Shown here: positions 43,762 to 56,800 of the stretch, in pieces | How positions within the stretch are numbered: position 1 is the stretch's first letter | How the letters are laid out: every line of letters begins with the position of its first letter | The notes under the pieces: model-generated | What the model was told of the DNA's origin: nothing | What the model saw: only the letters and a program-made list of their open reading frames with translations | Database searches by the model: none | Source of the DNA: Eurosta solidaginis | Lineage: Eukaryota > Arthropoda > Insecta > Diptera > Tephritidae | Assembly (NCBI RefSeq): GCF_040869045.1 | Contig: NC_090319.1 | Coordinates: 306,020,998-306,084,997 of the forward strand | Direction: 5' to 3' | Length of the DNA stretch: 64,000 nucleotides | Translations under genes and position numbers: made by a program

Positions 43762-46700
43762 TACATACATAGATAAACAAATGTACATACACTAGTTTTT
43801 TTTTTTTACATAATTTTTTATTTTAAAATAAGCGTTTATACAATAGGTAAAGAGTATGTTTTTATACAAATCAGAATATTAGCAGAATTTACACCGGACT
43901 CGTTTATTCGAAAGTCGGTGCTTGGGAGTTTTTTGTGTGTTATTTTCATTTAAAATTTCGACCACTGACTGGAGTATCCGGCTGCTTGTTTAAAAATTTC
44001 TAATCACAGGATGGGTTTAAAAAAAAACGGTGATTAGACGACTTTGTGCACTGCCTAAGTGTTATTTAAATATGGTGTTATTATTTTATTATTCTACTTT
44101 GTATTTTATATTTTAATTTGTAAATATTTTTTGGTCGTATACTGTTTTGTTAATGAGCATTAATGATTTACATTAATTGGAAGATTTTATGCCAATTTCA
44201 TAGAGAGGTTTAATGAAATAATTAGTCAAGTTTTCTACATTGAAGCCCTTATAGAAAGAACTCAATTTTCATCTCATTATTGCTTTATTGAATGCCTTAT
44301 GGAGTGAAAAATCTAGTCGATTTTGCTTGGTGTTTCGGCTTTTATTGTCAACGTAACAATTTAAACAGAAAAAGGCTGCTTTTTATTTCAACCACTTTTT
44401 AAATCTTAAATATTTCTAATATTTTTTTAAGGCAGCTGGCAAATGTTCGTTAATGGAACAAATGACTCGTAAAACAAAATTAATTAATTCATTAAACAAA
44501 ATTATGACTTCATTAGGATTACGATGAAATAATAAAGGTGATGTCAACAACATAACCTCACTTTTTCGGCAGCTCTAAGTATGATAGACAACCCTCTAAA
44601 TTATGCATGCCGAACTTGTCAGAATAAGGGAAGACGTCAACTGGATGAGAACACCTCAATATTAATTTCATCATGATTAGAATTATGTGTCAAATTGGTA
44701 TTACATTTGAATTTATCAGAGAATCACATTTACGGGCCGATTCTGAGCTTTACCGGTAAAATAGTACCCAGAACATTATGTAACCGAAAATCATTACCAG
44801 TTCTTTTATTCGCGATTCTGGCCAAAGTGGTAACGCTGTCATCACTGAAAAACTCACCAATGTCTGTGGTGAAATTTAAAAGTTGGTTTTCTTCGCTTTA
44901 CCCATGGCGGAACGATACAAAGTGGCAGCATACGACAGCTGAATATAAACTTTTTTATTTGATTTGATACATCAACTTCCGGCGCAGTACGATTTTGACA
45001 TTCGTCCATCGAATTTACAAAAACAAAGTACATGGAATTTTTATTTATGTTTGTAGGTATGTCACCATGCTGCCGCCTTGTATGGTTCCGTCATGGCTTT
45101 ACCGAAAATGTGTCACTCGTAGATACGAGGTTAACGAATAAACGAGACGATGTGTATATATGTACATACATGCATAAGATTTTACATAGCTATATTGTAA
45201 TTTATTCTGTGAAAGTACATAATGTAAACAAATATATAATATATAGCAAGAGGCAACACTTTTATACTATTATCTTTACTTATTTGCGCTTACAATTCTT
45301 TATTTTTCAGTTTTGCCTTTTTCTAAACAACAGCTGTTGTGTGGTTATTTCGATGTAACCACCTACTTTTGTGGGTAAAAAATTATCCGGCTACTTTCGT
45401 GGATAGAATACCAAAAGGGTGTAAAAGTTTCCACATGATTTCGTTACCGTGGTGAAGAATGTTGTTACCACACTAGAATCGGGGCGTTAATTACAAGTTG
45501 AGAATTATATACTTGAGAAATGTAAATGTACTTTTTGTTGAGAATGCTCAAGTGAGAATAACTCAAGTTGAGCGAATGTTTAGAGAAACGCTTGATCACT
45601 GATGACCAGATGTGAAACTTCTCGCTCTCTGAGAGCGCGTGAAAATGTGCATTTTTTTTAATATTTGCCATAGATGCCATCATGCTCAAAATCAAATTTG
45701 GGCATTTCAGAATAACTTTGGGGTATTTTACATTGTAAAGGTTTAATTTATGATATCAAAAAACTCGAATTGATGTCAGGATTACAAACCCGTGGAAAAT
45801 TTATCTGTGCCAACACCTTTCATCAAAGGGCTGCACACGAAATGGGTTTTGGTAGCGACTTTCGATTGGTGAAAACGTTGGCTTCATAGCCTTCGCATGA
45901 TGTAAGTGGATGGATGAAGGCCATGTTTTTGTGGCGCGTTGCGACATTCCATTTTTTAAAGCTGCAATAAATTTTACGTATACGTATAGGTTAACGCAAC
46001 ATGTTTCATTACCCAAGTTTTATCTTTTTGCGTTCGTTCAAATGACAGTGGATCTAATTTCGTAATTTATTATAAATTTTTTGCGCTTTTCATTGTATGT
46101 GTATATACATATACATACGTTTTGGTCGGATCATATTTTTTACATATTTTTTCACTTATGTATCTACCACAAAATATTTTTACAAAACTTTGCCTTTTTT
46201 ATAAATTTTAATAATTTTTATCAGCTTACTCGCTGATTTATTCGAAAATAATGAAAACGTACCGATTTCTTGAAATTTTTTTATGCAATTCTATAGCCAT
46301 CAGATATTCAAGACCCATTCTTAGAAACGAATGAACTTTTGTTTACAATTGAATGAACAGACAGCTAATATTCCTGGAAACGAATTGAGAGAGAATGAAT
46401 GTTTCGTATCAGGTCATCAGTGCGCTTGATGTTTGCGAAAAATGTTAGTTATCAACTTGAGCTCTAATGTGATTCCACTTTAATATTTATTGGGATATCA
46501 GCAACCGGTTGAAGAACGTCCTATCTCAGATTTTGTTCATGAAAGCCCTGCGCATATACGTTTTTGAATCAAACTACGAGATAGCGCATTCTTTAACCGA
46601 AGTCTGAAGTAGGGCGTTTTTTTTTAATTTGAAGAGATGGGGTATTTTGGAATGGCAGCCGATATAGGGTGGCATTCATAAAATCAAAACAAAATAACTA

Positions 46701-46833
46701 CAAACTAACGAATTATTGAGCCATTAAATACCGCTAATATCACTATAACTGGGGAATGTGACAATAAAGATCATTAGTTATACAATCGTATACATACATG
46801 CATGCATAAATAGATTGTGATATATGTATACGC
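43762..46833. other. No gene recognised; AT-rich sequence
   Basis: Only short, biased open frames. No retroelement tails, LTR or long inverted repeats were identified. Confidence 0.3.
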
Positions 46834-46938
46834 GACCCGGTCTATGAAAAGGTGGCTTATGACAAAAAAACAGCTGTTAACAGCTGTTTCTCGCAATTTC
46901 TTTTTTGAGTCATAAGCCACCCTTTCATAGAACGGGTC
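46834..46938. repeat. Short palindromic element (105 bp)
   Basis: GACCCGGTCTATGAAAAGGTGGCTTATGAC pairs with the complement at the other end (GTCATAAGCCACC...ATAGAACGGGTC); the centre CAGCTGTTAACAGCTG is a perfect palindrome. TSD uncertain. Confidence 0.65.
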
Positions 46939-47525
46939 ACATGTATATATTTGCTTAGTTCGATTCGATAAATACATACATAGACATTTGTGCAAGTTCA
47001 ACAAAAATGCAGATATATTATTTTTTAATAACTTTTAGTGGCAAACGAGATAAAATTTAATCGAGTTCACAATGTGAATGAGATAAATACGTATTTAGTG
47101 ATTTGTTGAATGATAGGGAACAGCTTGCTTTAACCGAGTGGGCCCACTTTTCCAAATATCTTCGAAAGTTTTCGAAAGTGGTGACTTTGGGTGTTAGGGG
47201 GCATGTCAGTTAAGCTAATAATTCTGCACTAGTAATCGATTTATGTATGTATGTGTCCTAGAAAATTAGTACACTTCCCAGGTCCAACGCCACCCTCCCA
47301 AGTATGTCAAAATGACGTGATAAAAATATTGATTGACAACAGCCTAATTCTTTTTCAGTTGGTTGCAGCTGTCGGCCACATCTTCGTCAAAGCTGAAATT
47401 TTGTCAGCGCATACTTCCAAGTGAAGTGGCATTCCATGAAGCTTGGGTGATAGTGACTTTGGCAAATATCAGGCAAAAATGCCATACTCGTAATTTTATA
47501 AAGGCTGATTTTCATTCATATATGC
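46939..47525. other. No gene recognised
   Basis: AT-rich unassigned sequence. Confidence 0.3.
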
Positions 47526-47533
47526 ATGTACAT

Positions 47534-48026
47534 TAGGGTGGGTCGTTTTGAATGGACGAAAGTTAACCGATATCGCGGCATCGATTTTTCGATAGGATTT
47601 TGGTTGATTTTTAAGGTTTTTTTCATGGCCTACTAAAAAAATTTTCATTTGATTGTAAAATTTTCATGCATACCCTGTCCGACCCAAAAATGTCCGCTAA
47701 AAACGTTGGTGATAACAGTTTTTAATATAAAAATATATTTTTTTTTTTTTCAAAAACTGTTATCACCAACGTTTTTAGCGGACATTTTTGGGTCGGATAG
47801 GGTATACATGAAAATTTTACAACCAAATGAAAATTTTTTTAGTAGGTCATGAAAAAAACGTTAAAAATCAAAGTCGAAAAAGGTAAAAAAAAAAATGAAA
47901 TTTCGCAGGCTCGAAATTTTTTTTTGGGTATGCGTAGTGGCACTTTTATTCCTGAGCCCAAATCCTATCGAAAAATCGATGGCGCGATATCGGTTAACTT
48001 TCGTCCATAGAAATCGACCCACCCTA
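47534..48026. mobile_element. hAT-type MITE with a near-perfect internal hairpin
   Basis: TAGGGTGGGTCG ends, TSD ATGTACAT at 47526-47533 and 48027-48034. The inner arms at about 47620-47740 and 47752-47872 are almost exact inverted copies (GTCCGCTAAAAACGTTGGTG / CACCAACGTTTTTAGCGGAC). Confidence 0.9.
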
Positions 48027-48061
48027 ATGTACATATTGTCTTCGTAACAAAAGCTGTGTTT

Positions 48062-48085
48062 CCCCCCCCCCCCCCCCCCCCCCCC
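48062..48085 (+). repeat. C24 homopolymer run
   Basis: Uninterrupted run of 24 cytosines just outside the MITE TSD. Length is liable to assembly error. Confidence 0.8.
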
Positions 48086-48147
48086 ATCTACATATATACA
48101 CATGTCCATACTTAAATTTTATATGGGCTGCCAATATTAGAAGTCAC

Positions 48148-48365
48148 TAGCCTCATTGCGGCTTTGTCCAGCCAGACAAGTTTCGTAACATGAATAACAT
48201 AATTTTTCCTGCAAACAAAATTTAAAGTTTTTTTTTTCAACAATTGGTAACTGAGTTTCATTAAAAAATTGTTTGAAAGTTCTTTCAAGTTTAGGATTTG
48301 AAGTGTCTGGCTGGACAAAGCCACTCTTATCTGTCTAAGCCACAAGTGTCTGGCAATGAGGCCTA
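48148..48365. mobile_element. Small TIR element (TAGCCTCATTGC / GCAATGAGGCCTA)
   Basis: Inverted ends with GGCTTTGTCCAGCCAGACA and its complement TGTCTGGCTGGACAAAGCC inside. Flanks AAGTCAC (48141-48147) and AAGCCAC (48366-48372) are a likely TSD with one change. Non-coding. Confidence 0.65.
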
Positions 48366-48724
48366 AAGCCACCACCACTCAAGCTTCATAGTATAGCACA
48401 GTTCTTACTTGAGGTTGAAGAATGCGCTGACGAAATTTCAGCTTTTTAAAAATGACTCAGGTTTGGCAGTGACGGCAGTGGAATTCCTTTCGCCCCCACT
48501 GTGGTAATCATCTATATCATTAATTGGCGCTGCGGCAATACATTCCAAAAAAAGTTTCTTATGTCATACCTATTTACCCAACATAATTTTATACGAGTAT
48601 ATAGAAGATGGGCTTATGTGGTTTCGTAGTTTTATTTTTAAATTTAAGCAGTTCTTGGTGGGTTTCGAAAACAATAAATAAGATTTTCACGAAAGAACAT
48701 ATTTCTGGAACCTGCCATAGTTAA

Positions 48725-49525
48725 TTGCACAGGGCGACAAAATTTAACCAACATTCAGACCCAGAAACAAGACTATATATTTCCGAAGGTTTGTGTTGCG
48801 CTGAATCCAAATCTGGCCTCAGAATTGCTCTATCGGCTTTGAGATATCGCATTTTTAAATTTTCATGCTTCTAAATTTTCCTACACCTGAAAATCGATTG
48901 AGATAACATAGACATGATATAGTCGATTACCATTTTCTTGAATTGAGTCTTATTTTTCTTAAAATTTTGTCTCAAACCATAAGTGTGCTAACTCACCACA
49001 CCCCTACACTATCTAACCCTCGGGTACCAAGTCACACACAGCCCTAACCCTTAGAAACCACCGCTATCATACCGCAAGCAGGCTAACCCACTTAACCCTG
49101 AGGACAGCGTTTACTCGGATATCTCACACCACAGTGGGCTAACCAACTTCACTGTTCTCCCATCAACTCCCGTATCCCCTAACCTCTAGAAACCACCACT
49201 ACCACACCACAAGAAGCATGAAAATTTCAAAATGCGATATCTCAGCGAAAAAAATGATATTTGAGCAAGCTCAACGCCATTTGAAAGAAGAAGACTTGTA
49301 TTGAAAGATGGCATCCTTTAATTTTGCCGAAAGAAAACATCTGCAAGGCTACATAACCTCAAATATGGGCAAAAACGGTGTTTTTGCACTTTTAGGTTAG
49401 GAAATCTCGAAAACCAGAGCTGATAGAGCAATTTTGACGCCATATTTCGATTCATCGCATCAAAATCCTTCGAAAATATATAGTCCGGTTTCTGGGTCTC
49501 AGATGCTGTCGGCCTGTGCTATTGA
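48725..49525. mobile_element. Fold-back element (GCACAGGGCGACA ends)
   Basis: Left GCACAGGGCGACA...CAGACCCAGAAAC...TATATATTTCCGAAGG; right CCTTCGAAAATATATA...GGTTTCTGGGTCTC...TCGGCCTGTGC. The centre (about 48985-49210) is a pyrimidine-rich, G-poor stretch with repeated CTAACC and ACCACC. No reading frame and no clear TSD. Confidence 0.6.
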
Positions 49526-49557
49526 AGTTTGTGAACAACCTGCAACATTGATGTTGC

Positions 49558-49712
49558 ATGTATTTTATTTGTGAGAGCCGCTATTCGGATTGGAATATAA
49601 AATTTTCTAACAAAATTAGGGAGGCTCGAAACTCATTTCAGACCTATGGTCCCATGTACAATATTACTCAGTATGACCCATAGATCCAGAAACTGGATGT
49701 GCACCTGAAGGT
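49558..49712. mobile_element. Half of a TAGGGCGGGTCA-type MITE
   Basis: ATTTGTGAGAGCCGCTATTC through GACCCATAGATCCAGAAACT and GGATGTGCACCTGAAGGT matches the right half of the MITE at 51068-51368; the other half and terminus are missing. Confidence 0.65.
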
Positions 49713-50161
49713 GAGGTTAATTTGAAAGGGTCGGGACAAACAAAATATACAAACTTTTATAATTTGTTTCAGTTTTTACAAAAAGTTTCGCATCGATATT
49801 GAATTCACTCCTACTAATTGTTTTCGTCACTGCTTTGTATTTGTATTTGTCGAAAACTATTTTCACCCAACCGATAAAAATTAGACTATCGAACTATTTA
49901 AGAAGTTAATAATATATTTTGGATCTAGTGCGTACGCGTTGTCCGTAGTTCGCATGTTTCATTAATTAATCCGATACACGATTTCGCAGCCAATGTGATT
50001 TAAAAAACGGCATTCGATCGCGGATCTTGTGTTACGATGCGGCCCCTGTTCAAGTCTCCTCCATTGAAATCGAAATTTTTATCGATTTGGAAAATTAATA
50101 CTGCCTTTCAAACCGAATTCCAGATATTTTCTTGAATTTAAAATCCGGGACGCTAATGTAT

Positions 50162-50683
50162 TGTAACGAATTTCTGGGAAACTCCGCTTCTTTTACACAT
50201 TCTACTAACGTTCGTATCGCTAAATTGTTGAATAAAAAACTATAATATTCAATAATGCAAAATGGCCTTTCTTAAAGTACTTCACAATAACACTGATACT
50301 TCACAACCAATAGCTTGCTTGAATCAAACTGATTCCATGATTGCTCAGCTTGCGCTCTTTTATACTCTTCGATTTCTTCGTCCGCATTCTTCTAGGCGTT
50401 TCTAGAATTACCAGCTATAAAATTACCAGCTGTAAACTACAGATGTACGTTTATAGCTTCTCGCATAGCCATGTGCGCGTGTATATGTGAGTAATACTTC
50501 CACCGATGATTGCATACTTTTGTGAGTATCTCAGATATATGCATGTGTTTGTGCGTATCTCTCCGCTGCTAGTATGTACATATGTGTAGACATAATGTTT
50601 GATTTGTTTATGTACATACAATTGACTGCTTAGTATCGCCTTAGAGATGATAGTATCCCTTAGTGTAGCTATTATTCGTCACA
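50162..50683 (-). mobile_element. Solo LTR (522 bp) with 4-bp TSD
   Basis: On minus: TGTGACGAATAATAGC ... TATAAAAG-type box ... AATAATGCAAAATGGTC complement region ... AAATTCGTTACA. TSD GTAT at 50158-50161 and 50684-50687. Same family as 57550-58061 and 50844-51694. Confidence 0.85.
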
Positions 50684-50843
50684 GTATCTATGAAAATTAA
50701 TAATAATAATAATGTGGCTATGTTAGCCAAGTTTTGTAAGTTCGCATACAATCTCAAAAAGCTTTTGATGAAACATACATAAGTGCCTCCGCAAGGATAT
50801 CACATAGTTTCACTTTTTTTTGTGAAAAAATTTAAATCGCTTT

Positions 50844-51694
50844 AGTGACGAATATTAGCATCACTAGCCTGATGCTGGTAAAACTAAGCTGATACTAAGC
50901 AGTCACTCGTATGTACGTAAACAAATCAATCATCATTTACACGCATATGTAAATACAAGGCAACGAAGAGATACTCAAAAACACATGTAATCATCAGCCG
51001 AAGTAGTACTCACGCATACACCCTGATATGGCTATAAGAGTCACATAAACTACAAATAGGTATACATTAGGGTGGGTCAAACTGAGTAATATTGTCCATG
51101 GGACCAAAGGTCTCAAATGAATTTCGAGCCTCCCTAATTTTGTTAGAAAATTTCATATTCCAATCCGAATCCGAATTTGACATTTATTTTCATGTATTTT
51201 ATTTGTGAGAGCCGCTATTCGGATTGGGATATAAAATTTTCTAACAAAATTAGGGAGGCTCGAAACTCATTTCAGACCCATGTACAATATTACTCAGTAT
51301 GACCCATAGATTCAGAAACTGGATGTGCACCTGCCCCCCATTTTCCCCATACAATTTGACCCGCCCTAGTATACATGTATATAGCTAATAACCAAGCAAG
51401 GGATACAATTGTTCTAGAATACAGTTTCGCGAAATGACTAGACTTTAGGAGATATGGATGAACGAGAAAACTGATAGTATAAAAGCAGCGCAAACTGAGG
51501 AATCAGTAATAAGTTTTTATTTAAGCACACTATTGGTTTTTTATACTTCACACTCTTTTTGTGTAGTACTTTCAAAGTAGTCTAATAAAGACCATTTTGC
51601 ATTATTGAATATTGGAGTTATTTATTCAACAGTTTAGCGATTCGGACGTTAACAGAAGATTTGAAATAAGCGGAATTTCCCTAAATTCGTTACA
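50844..51694 (+). mobile_element. Solo LTR of the same family, carrying a MITE
   Basis: Starts (A)GTGACGAATATTAGC, contains AGTATAAAAGCAGCGC and AATAAAGACCATTTTGC, ends CCTAAATTCGTTACA. Interrupted by the MITE at 51068-51368. Flanks CTTT and TCTT do not match exactly. Confidence 0.75.
51068..51368. mobile_element. hAT-type fold-back MITE inside a solo LTR
   Basis: TAGGGTGGGTCAAACTGAGT start, ACAATTTGACCCGCCCTA end; TSD GTATACAT at 51060-51067 and 51369-51376, the same octamer as the MITE in Rox8. Confidence 0.88.
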
Positions 51695-51963
51695 TCTTGG
51701 CGAAAGAGAATCACCATACTTCTCTCGGCAATTTCTGTAAAGTTTTGAATTTTTCTTTATTTTAAAAATTTTCGAGAACTCTTCAATTATATGCTTTTCA
51801 TTTCCTAAAGGCGTTGTTATGGCGCATGGGCCAAACAGAGGTTTTTGTAAATATTAAAAATGTGAACAAATCCCATTAGTGTTCACTACTTTATTATGTT
51901 GTAAGAACATACGTACATCGCAATTTTGTTTTTGGGGCACGAATACGCATTTTCGAATTACCT

Positions 51964-52778
51964 GGGGCCAAATCCTAACATCCGTGATCGAATAACTCGT
52001 CACGTAAAAATATGATTTTCGGATTATGACATACGTGAACGTACTACTTCGATTGTTATTTTGGATCGCAACATACGTGACGAGTGGCTGAACGTTCCAC
52101 TTTCATTCGAATTTCGAATTCAAACTGGAGATCGTATACATACAAATTTCAATGAAAATGTAAGAAAATTGTTAAAATAGATGAATAAATAAAATAGAAT
52201 AACATACTTCACTCTTATTATTAACAAAGGTCGAAATCAAACAAGCTTAATCCAAGCCAAAAGGGAATATTGACGGAATTCATGTCGAGACACCCGCTTT
52301 GATATCGGCTTGCTTCAAATTTAACTTCTCCAGAATGTAACTAAAAGCTTTTTAAGTTAAGCGAAATCTCTTCAAGAAACTGCAATAATTTTTTGTTACA
52401 AGGTTATAATACATAAATGATATGCTTGCGCTTTGCTCGATAAGTCCAAAGGGTTACTGCACTCTCTTAACCGCCTTTGGACTATCTTTTCATCACCTTC
52501 GCTGTTACTGGAGCTCAAACAAAACAATAAAATTTGATCCAGTTATTTACTTTATTTTTTATATTTTGGCAACCAATTTGACAGTTCAAAAAAATCTATT
52601 GTGAGCTAAAAATACAATCCAACTTAATGTGGATCGTAGAATTTATTGTGAATTTAAAAAAAAATTACGTTCCGTTTGCTATCGTATGTTATAATCCCAT
52701 TTCGTTTATACGTTTGACGTATCACGTAATTTTCTTTCGTATGGTTGCCGATCCGTAATCCTATGTTACGATTCGGGC
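51964..52778. mobile_element. Possible TIR element (GGCCAAATCCTAACAT ends)
   Basis: GGCCAAATCCTAACATCCGT at left is mirrored by ATCCTATGTTACGATTCGGGC at right; ACGTGA/TCACGTA motifs repeat near both ends. No coding region and no clear TSD. Confidence 0.4.
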
Positions 52779-53817
52779 ACTGACGTCACAATGGCAAAAC
52801 ATTGGCGACGATTTCTGTCCTTCAACTTCCCAAAATATTCTATCGATCTAGATACTTTCGCGATACAAAAATATTATCTTCCTCGACACTTCGTATTATC
52901 GCTTAAGTTACTTCTACTACTTTTGCATCTAAAGGTCGTTTCACATTGTGGGAACAGTTCTTCCCGAAGGCTGATAAGAATATCTCCGGCGATAATAACT
53001 GCAGAACTGTATCGAATAAGTGACTTGTGGGATAGAGAATGCTGGCAGGGGTCGTTGCAGAATTTTAGCAAGTAGGAAAAGGTTAACGAATTTGAATATG
53101 TAAAGGGGCGCACCTTCGATGATAACACATTTTTTTTTAACATTTTCAAGCAAATTATGATATGAGTTTAAGTTCACGCTCTAGGTACGCAGCTCACATA
53201 TCTTAAAACATAAACTTAAAGCAACTAACAAGATTTAAAATCTACCCTAGTATTTCAGAAAAGACACAATAACTTACATAAGCATCAAAAAACTTATTTA
53301 ATAACTTATTTAACAATATCGAATTAAAGTATTTAAATTAGCAGCGCAAGCAAGTAGCGGGCTGATCAAAGTTTGTTGCGTAAATTTTAAAAGTTTTCAA
53401 AAATTATTGTAAGACATTTAAAGTTATATACGAAATATTTTGTAACCGAGTTGTAAAAACAACGCATAAATATGCATCCAAAGATGGATATATTAGCGTG
53501 TTAAATATGATTAACGTCTTTAGTATTTCTACTCACCGTTCACAGTGGAGCAGTTAAGTGTAACCGAGTTTCTATTTTGGTCTGCATGTTATTCTATTTA
53601 TCGTCAACTCGCTTATCAAAGACTGCGGCTAATAAATTTTGTCTGTTAGACCTCGCATATGCTTGCTAATATTGTCGCTAAATTTTTGTTAGTAGGTTTT
53701 TGTGAACTCTTATTGTTATATTATTGATTACTATTTATGGAAAGTGTATGTATGTAACTAGTTTGAAACTACAGTAACTAAATGTGTGTTTATGTATTAT
53801 ATATTTTAAATGTGTCC
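52779..53817 (-). other. Downstream / 3' untranslated region of spastin
   Basis: No TE motifs seen. AT-rich sequence following the spastin stop codon on the minus strand; the poly(A) site cannot be placed with confidence. Confidence 0.4.
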
Positions 53818-56800
53818 TTAAATCGTTATATCACCATATTCTTGTGACCATTTTTCATATGAATTTAAACTTTGTGAAGCAACTGAACGTCTAATGCGTT
53901 TTAATGAATTATGAAAATCATTCTCTGTTATCGGGCGCATTGCACTAATATCTAAACATTTAACTTGTTCCATATTCAGTTCACGAATTGGTTCTAATGC
54001 AGCATCTTTTGCTAATGCTGTTAAATCTGAGCCTGAATAACCATCTGTAAGTTTTGCTAAGCGTTTTAAAGCCTCCGTGCCAAGTGGACTACCTTGTTTC
54101 TCAAGTAAACGACTTAACAAAAGTTCACGTGTGTCCATGTCTGGTAATGAAACGTAAACACGTTTTGTAAAACGGCGCAAAGCTGCTTCGTCTAATTCTT
54201 GAGGCCTATTTGTAGCGGCTAATACAACGATACGATCACCTTCGGGATTGCCTGGCAAGCCATCGAATTCAACTAAAAATTCAGTTTTAAGGCGACGTGA
54301 CGCCTCATGTTCGTTACTGCTACGTTCTGATAGAAGCGAATCTACTTCATCAATGAATATAATAGATGGTTGCATTTCACGAGCAACAGCGAATAATGCA
54401 CGTACCAATTTTTCACCATCCCCTACATATTTACTAGTAAGTGAAGCTGCAGAAATGTTTAAAAAGGTTGCACTGCACTCAGTTGCAACGGCACGTGCCA
54501 ATAGTGTTTTTCCATTGCCCGGCGGCCCGAAGAGAAGAAGACCTTTAGCTGGTGCACGTAAGCCTGCACAAATAAATGGCAAAATAATAAATGTCAATAC
54601 ATTTGTGGTTTAAGAATACAATTTTTAACACTTGTTGATTTATGTATGTACCTGTGAATAGTTCAGGGCGCACCGAAGGTAGTATAACCATTTCTTGTAA
54701 TGCCTGTTTAGCCACCTCTTGTCCAGCTATATCCAACCACTCCACTTTAGCACCTCCCTCTACAATTTCATCCAATATAATTTGCACCAGTTTTTGTTCG
54801 ACCCCTTTAACGTTTACAGTAGTAGCATTGCTATTGTTGCTGCTGTTATTTTGAGCACAATAGTTAGCGTTTGAATTAATGGGAGTGCGAGCTCGTGGTG
54901 GAGGCGGTGTATTACGTCCAGATGACTGGAAAAGTTAAATTTTAACTGATATTAGTTCTTGCAATCACTGAATTATTGGATAAGTACACTATGGTATGAT
55001 ACCCTATGTAAAATACTCACAAATTGTCGGCGCACAGCAGGCGGTGTTGCAGCTGTTTTAACAGGTTGTCTCTGTGTTGCGGTGCTGCTCGCAATTTTCG
55101 ACCCCGAATTACGCGGTAATGTTTGAGACTTGTTTATAACAGCCAGATTTCCTGGACGCTTTGAGCTCACAGTTAATTTACGACCCGAAGCTGTAAAAAA
55201 ATATGTAAAAACAATAGTATATATATGTATCTGTATGCTACTGCAATCAACAAAAATGAAGTACACACGCACACACAAAAGCAAATTTTAACAAAAATAT
55301 ATTTTGAATAAAAAAAAAGTGCAGTAACTAAATAATAATGCAAGTGCGCTGGTAATTACTGTGCATTAAAGCTATGAGTTATTTTTGATTATGTCGATAC
55401 ATCGCATATGCTCTTATATTAATGTATTTATATCTGCTGCCTATATTTTTATACTCAGCTGAGCAGAGCGCACAGAGTATATTAATTTTGTTCGCCTATC
55501 GGTAATCCGTAACGGCATAAACTAATCGAGATAGATATAGACTTCTATATATCAAAATGATCTGGGCGAAAAAAGAAATTCATTTAACCTGGGAACTAAT
55601 CTCAGATCGCTATTTAAAATGAACGAAATCGGACTACAACCACGCCCACTTTTTCGATATCGAAAATTTTAAAAAAACCGAAAAAGTGCGATAATTCATT
55701 ACCAACGACGGCTAAAGCGATGAAACTTGGTAGGTGGGTTGACCTTATGACGCAGAATAGAAAATTAGTAAAATGTTGGACAATGGGCGTGGCACCGCCC
55801 ATTTTTAAAAGAAGGTAATTTAAAAGTTTTGCAAGCTGTAATTTAGCAGTTGTTGAAGATATCATGATGAAATTTGGCAGGAACGTTGCTCCTGTTACTA
55901 TATGTGTGCTAAATAAAAATTAGCAAAATCGGATAACGAACACACCCTTAAAAAAAAAAATTTTAAAAGTCAAATTTTAACAAAAAATTTTATATCTTTA
56001 CAGTATATAAGTAAATTATGTCAACATACAACTCCAGTAATGATATGGTGCAACAAAATACAAAAATAAAAGAAAATTTCAAAATGGGCGTGGCTACGCA
56101 CTTTTTTATTTAATTTGTCTAGAATACTTTTAATGCCATAAGTCGAACAAAAATGTACCAATCCTTGTAAAATTTGGTAAGGGCACAGCTTCTATGACAT
56201 ACATAACTATTTTCTGTGATAATGGGCGAAATCGTTTGAAGCCACTCTCAGTTTTTATACACAGTCGACCGTCTGTCCTTCCGCTCGGCCGTTAACAACA
56301 TAAATTGACCAAAAATCTATATATATGTTTACTAAACTTATTTCACGTACTTATCTGAACTCACTTTATCTTTGTATTAAAAATGGGCGAAATCCGACTA
56401 TGACCACGCTCACTTTTTCGATATCGAAAATTTCGAAAAATGAAAAATATGCCATAATTCTATACCAAATACGAAAAAAAGGATGAAACATGGTGATTGG
56501 ATTGGTTTTTTGACGCAAAATATACATAACTTTAGAAAAAACTTTGTAAAATGGGTTGTGACATTTACCATATTAAGTAGAAGAAAATGAAAAAGTTCTG
56601 CAGGACGAAATCCAAAGCCCTTGGAATCATGACAGGAATACTGTTCGTGGTATTACATATATAAATGAATTAGCGGCCCCCGACGGATGATGTTCTGGGT
56701 CAGCCTGGTCCACATTTTGGTCAATATCTCGAAAACGGCTGCACATATACAACTAAGGGCCATTCCCTTTAAAAACCCTCCTTAATACATTTAATTTGAC

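Noticed and set aside
44695..45358. Plus-strand ORFs of 90-108 residues in the 44.7-45.4 kb interval as host genes
   Set aside because: No recognisable domain, biased composition, no splice context or neighbouring exons; typical of chance ORFs in AT-rich sequence.
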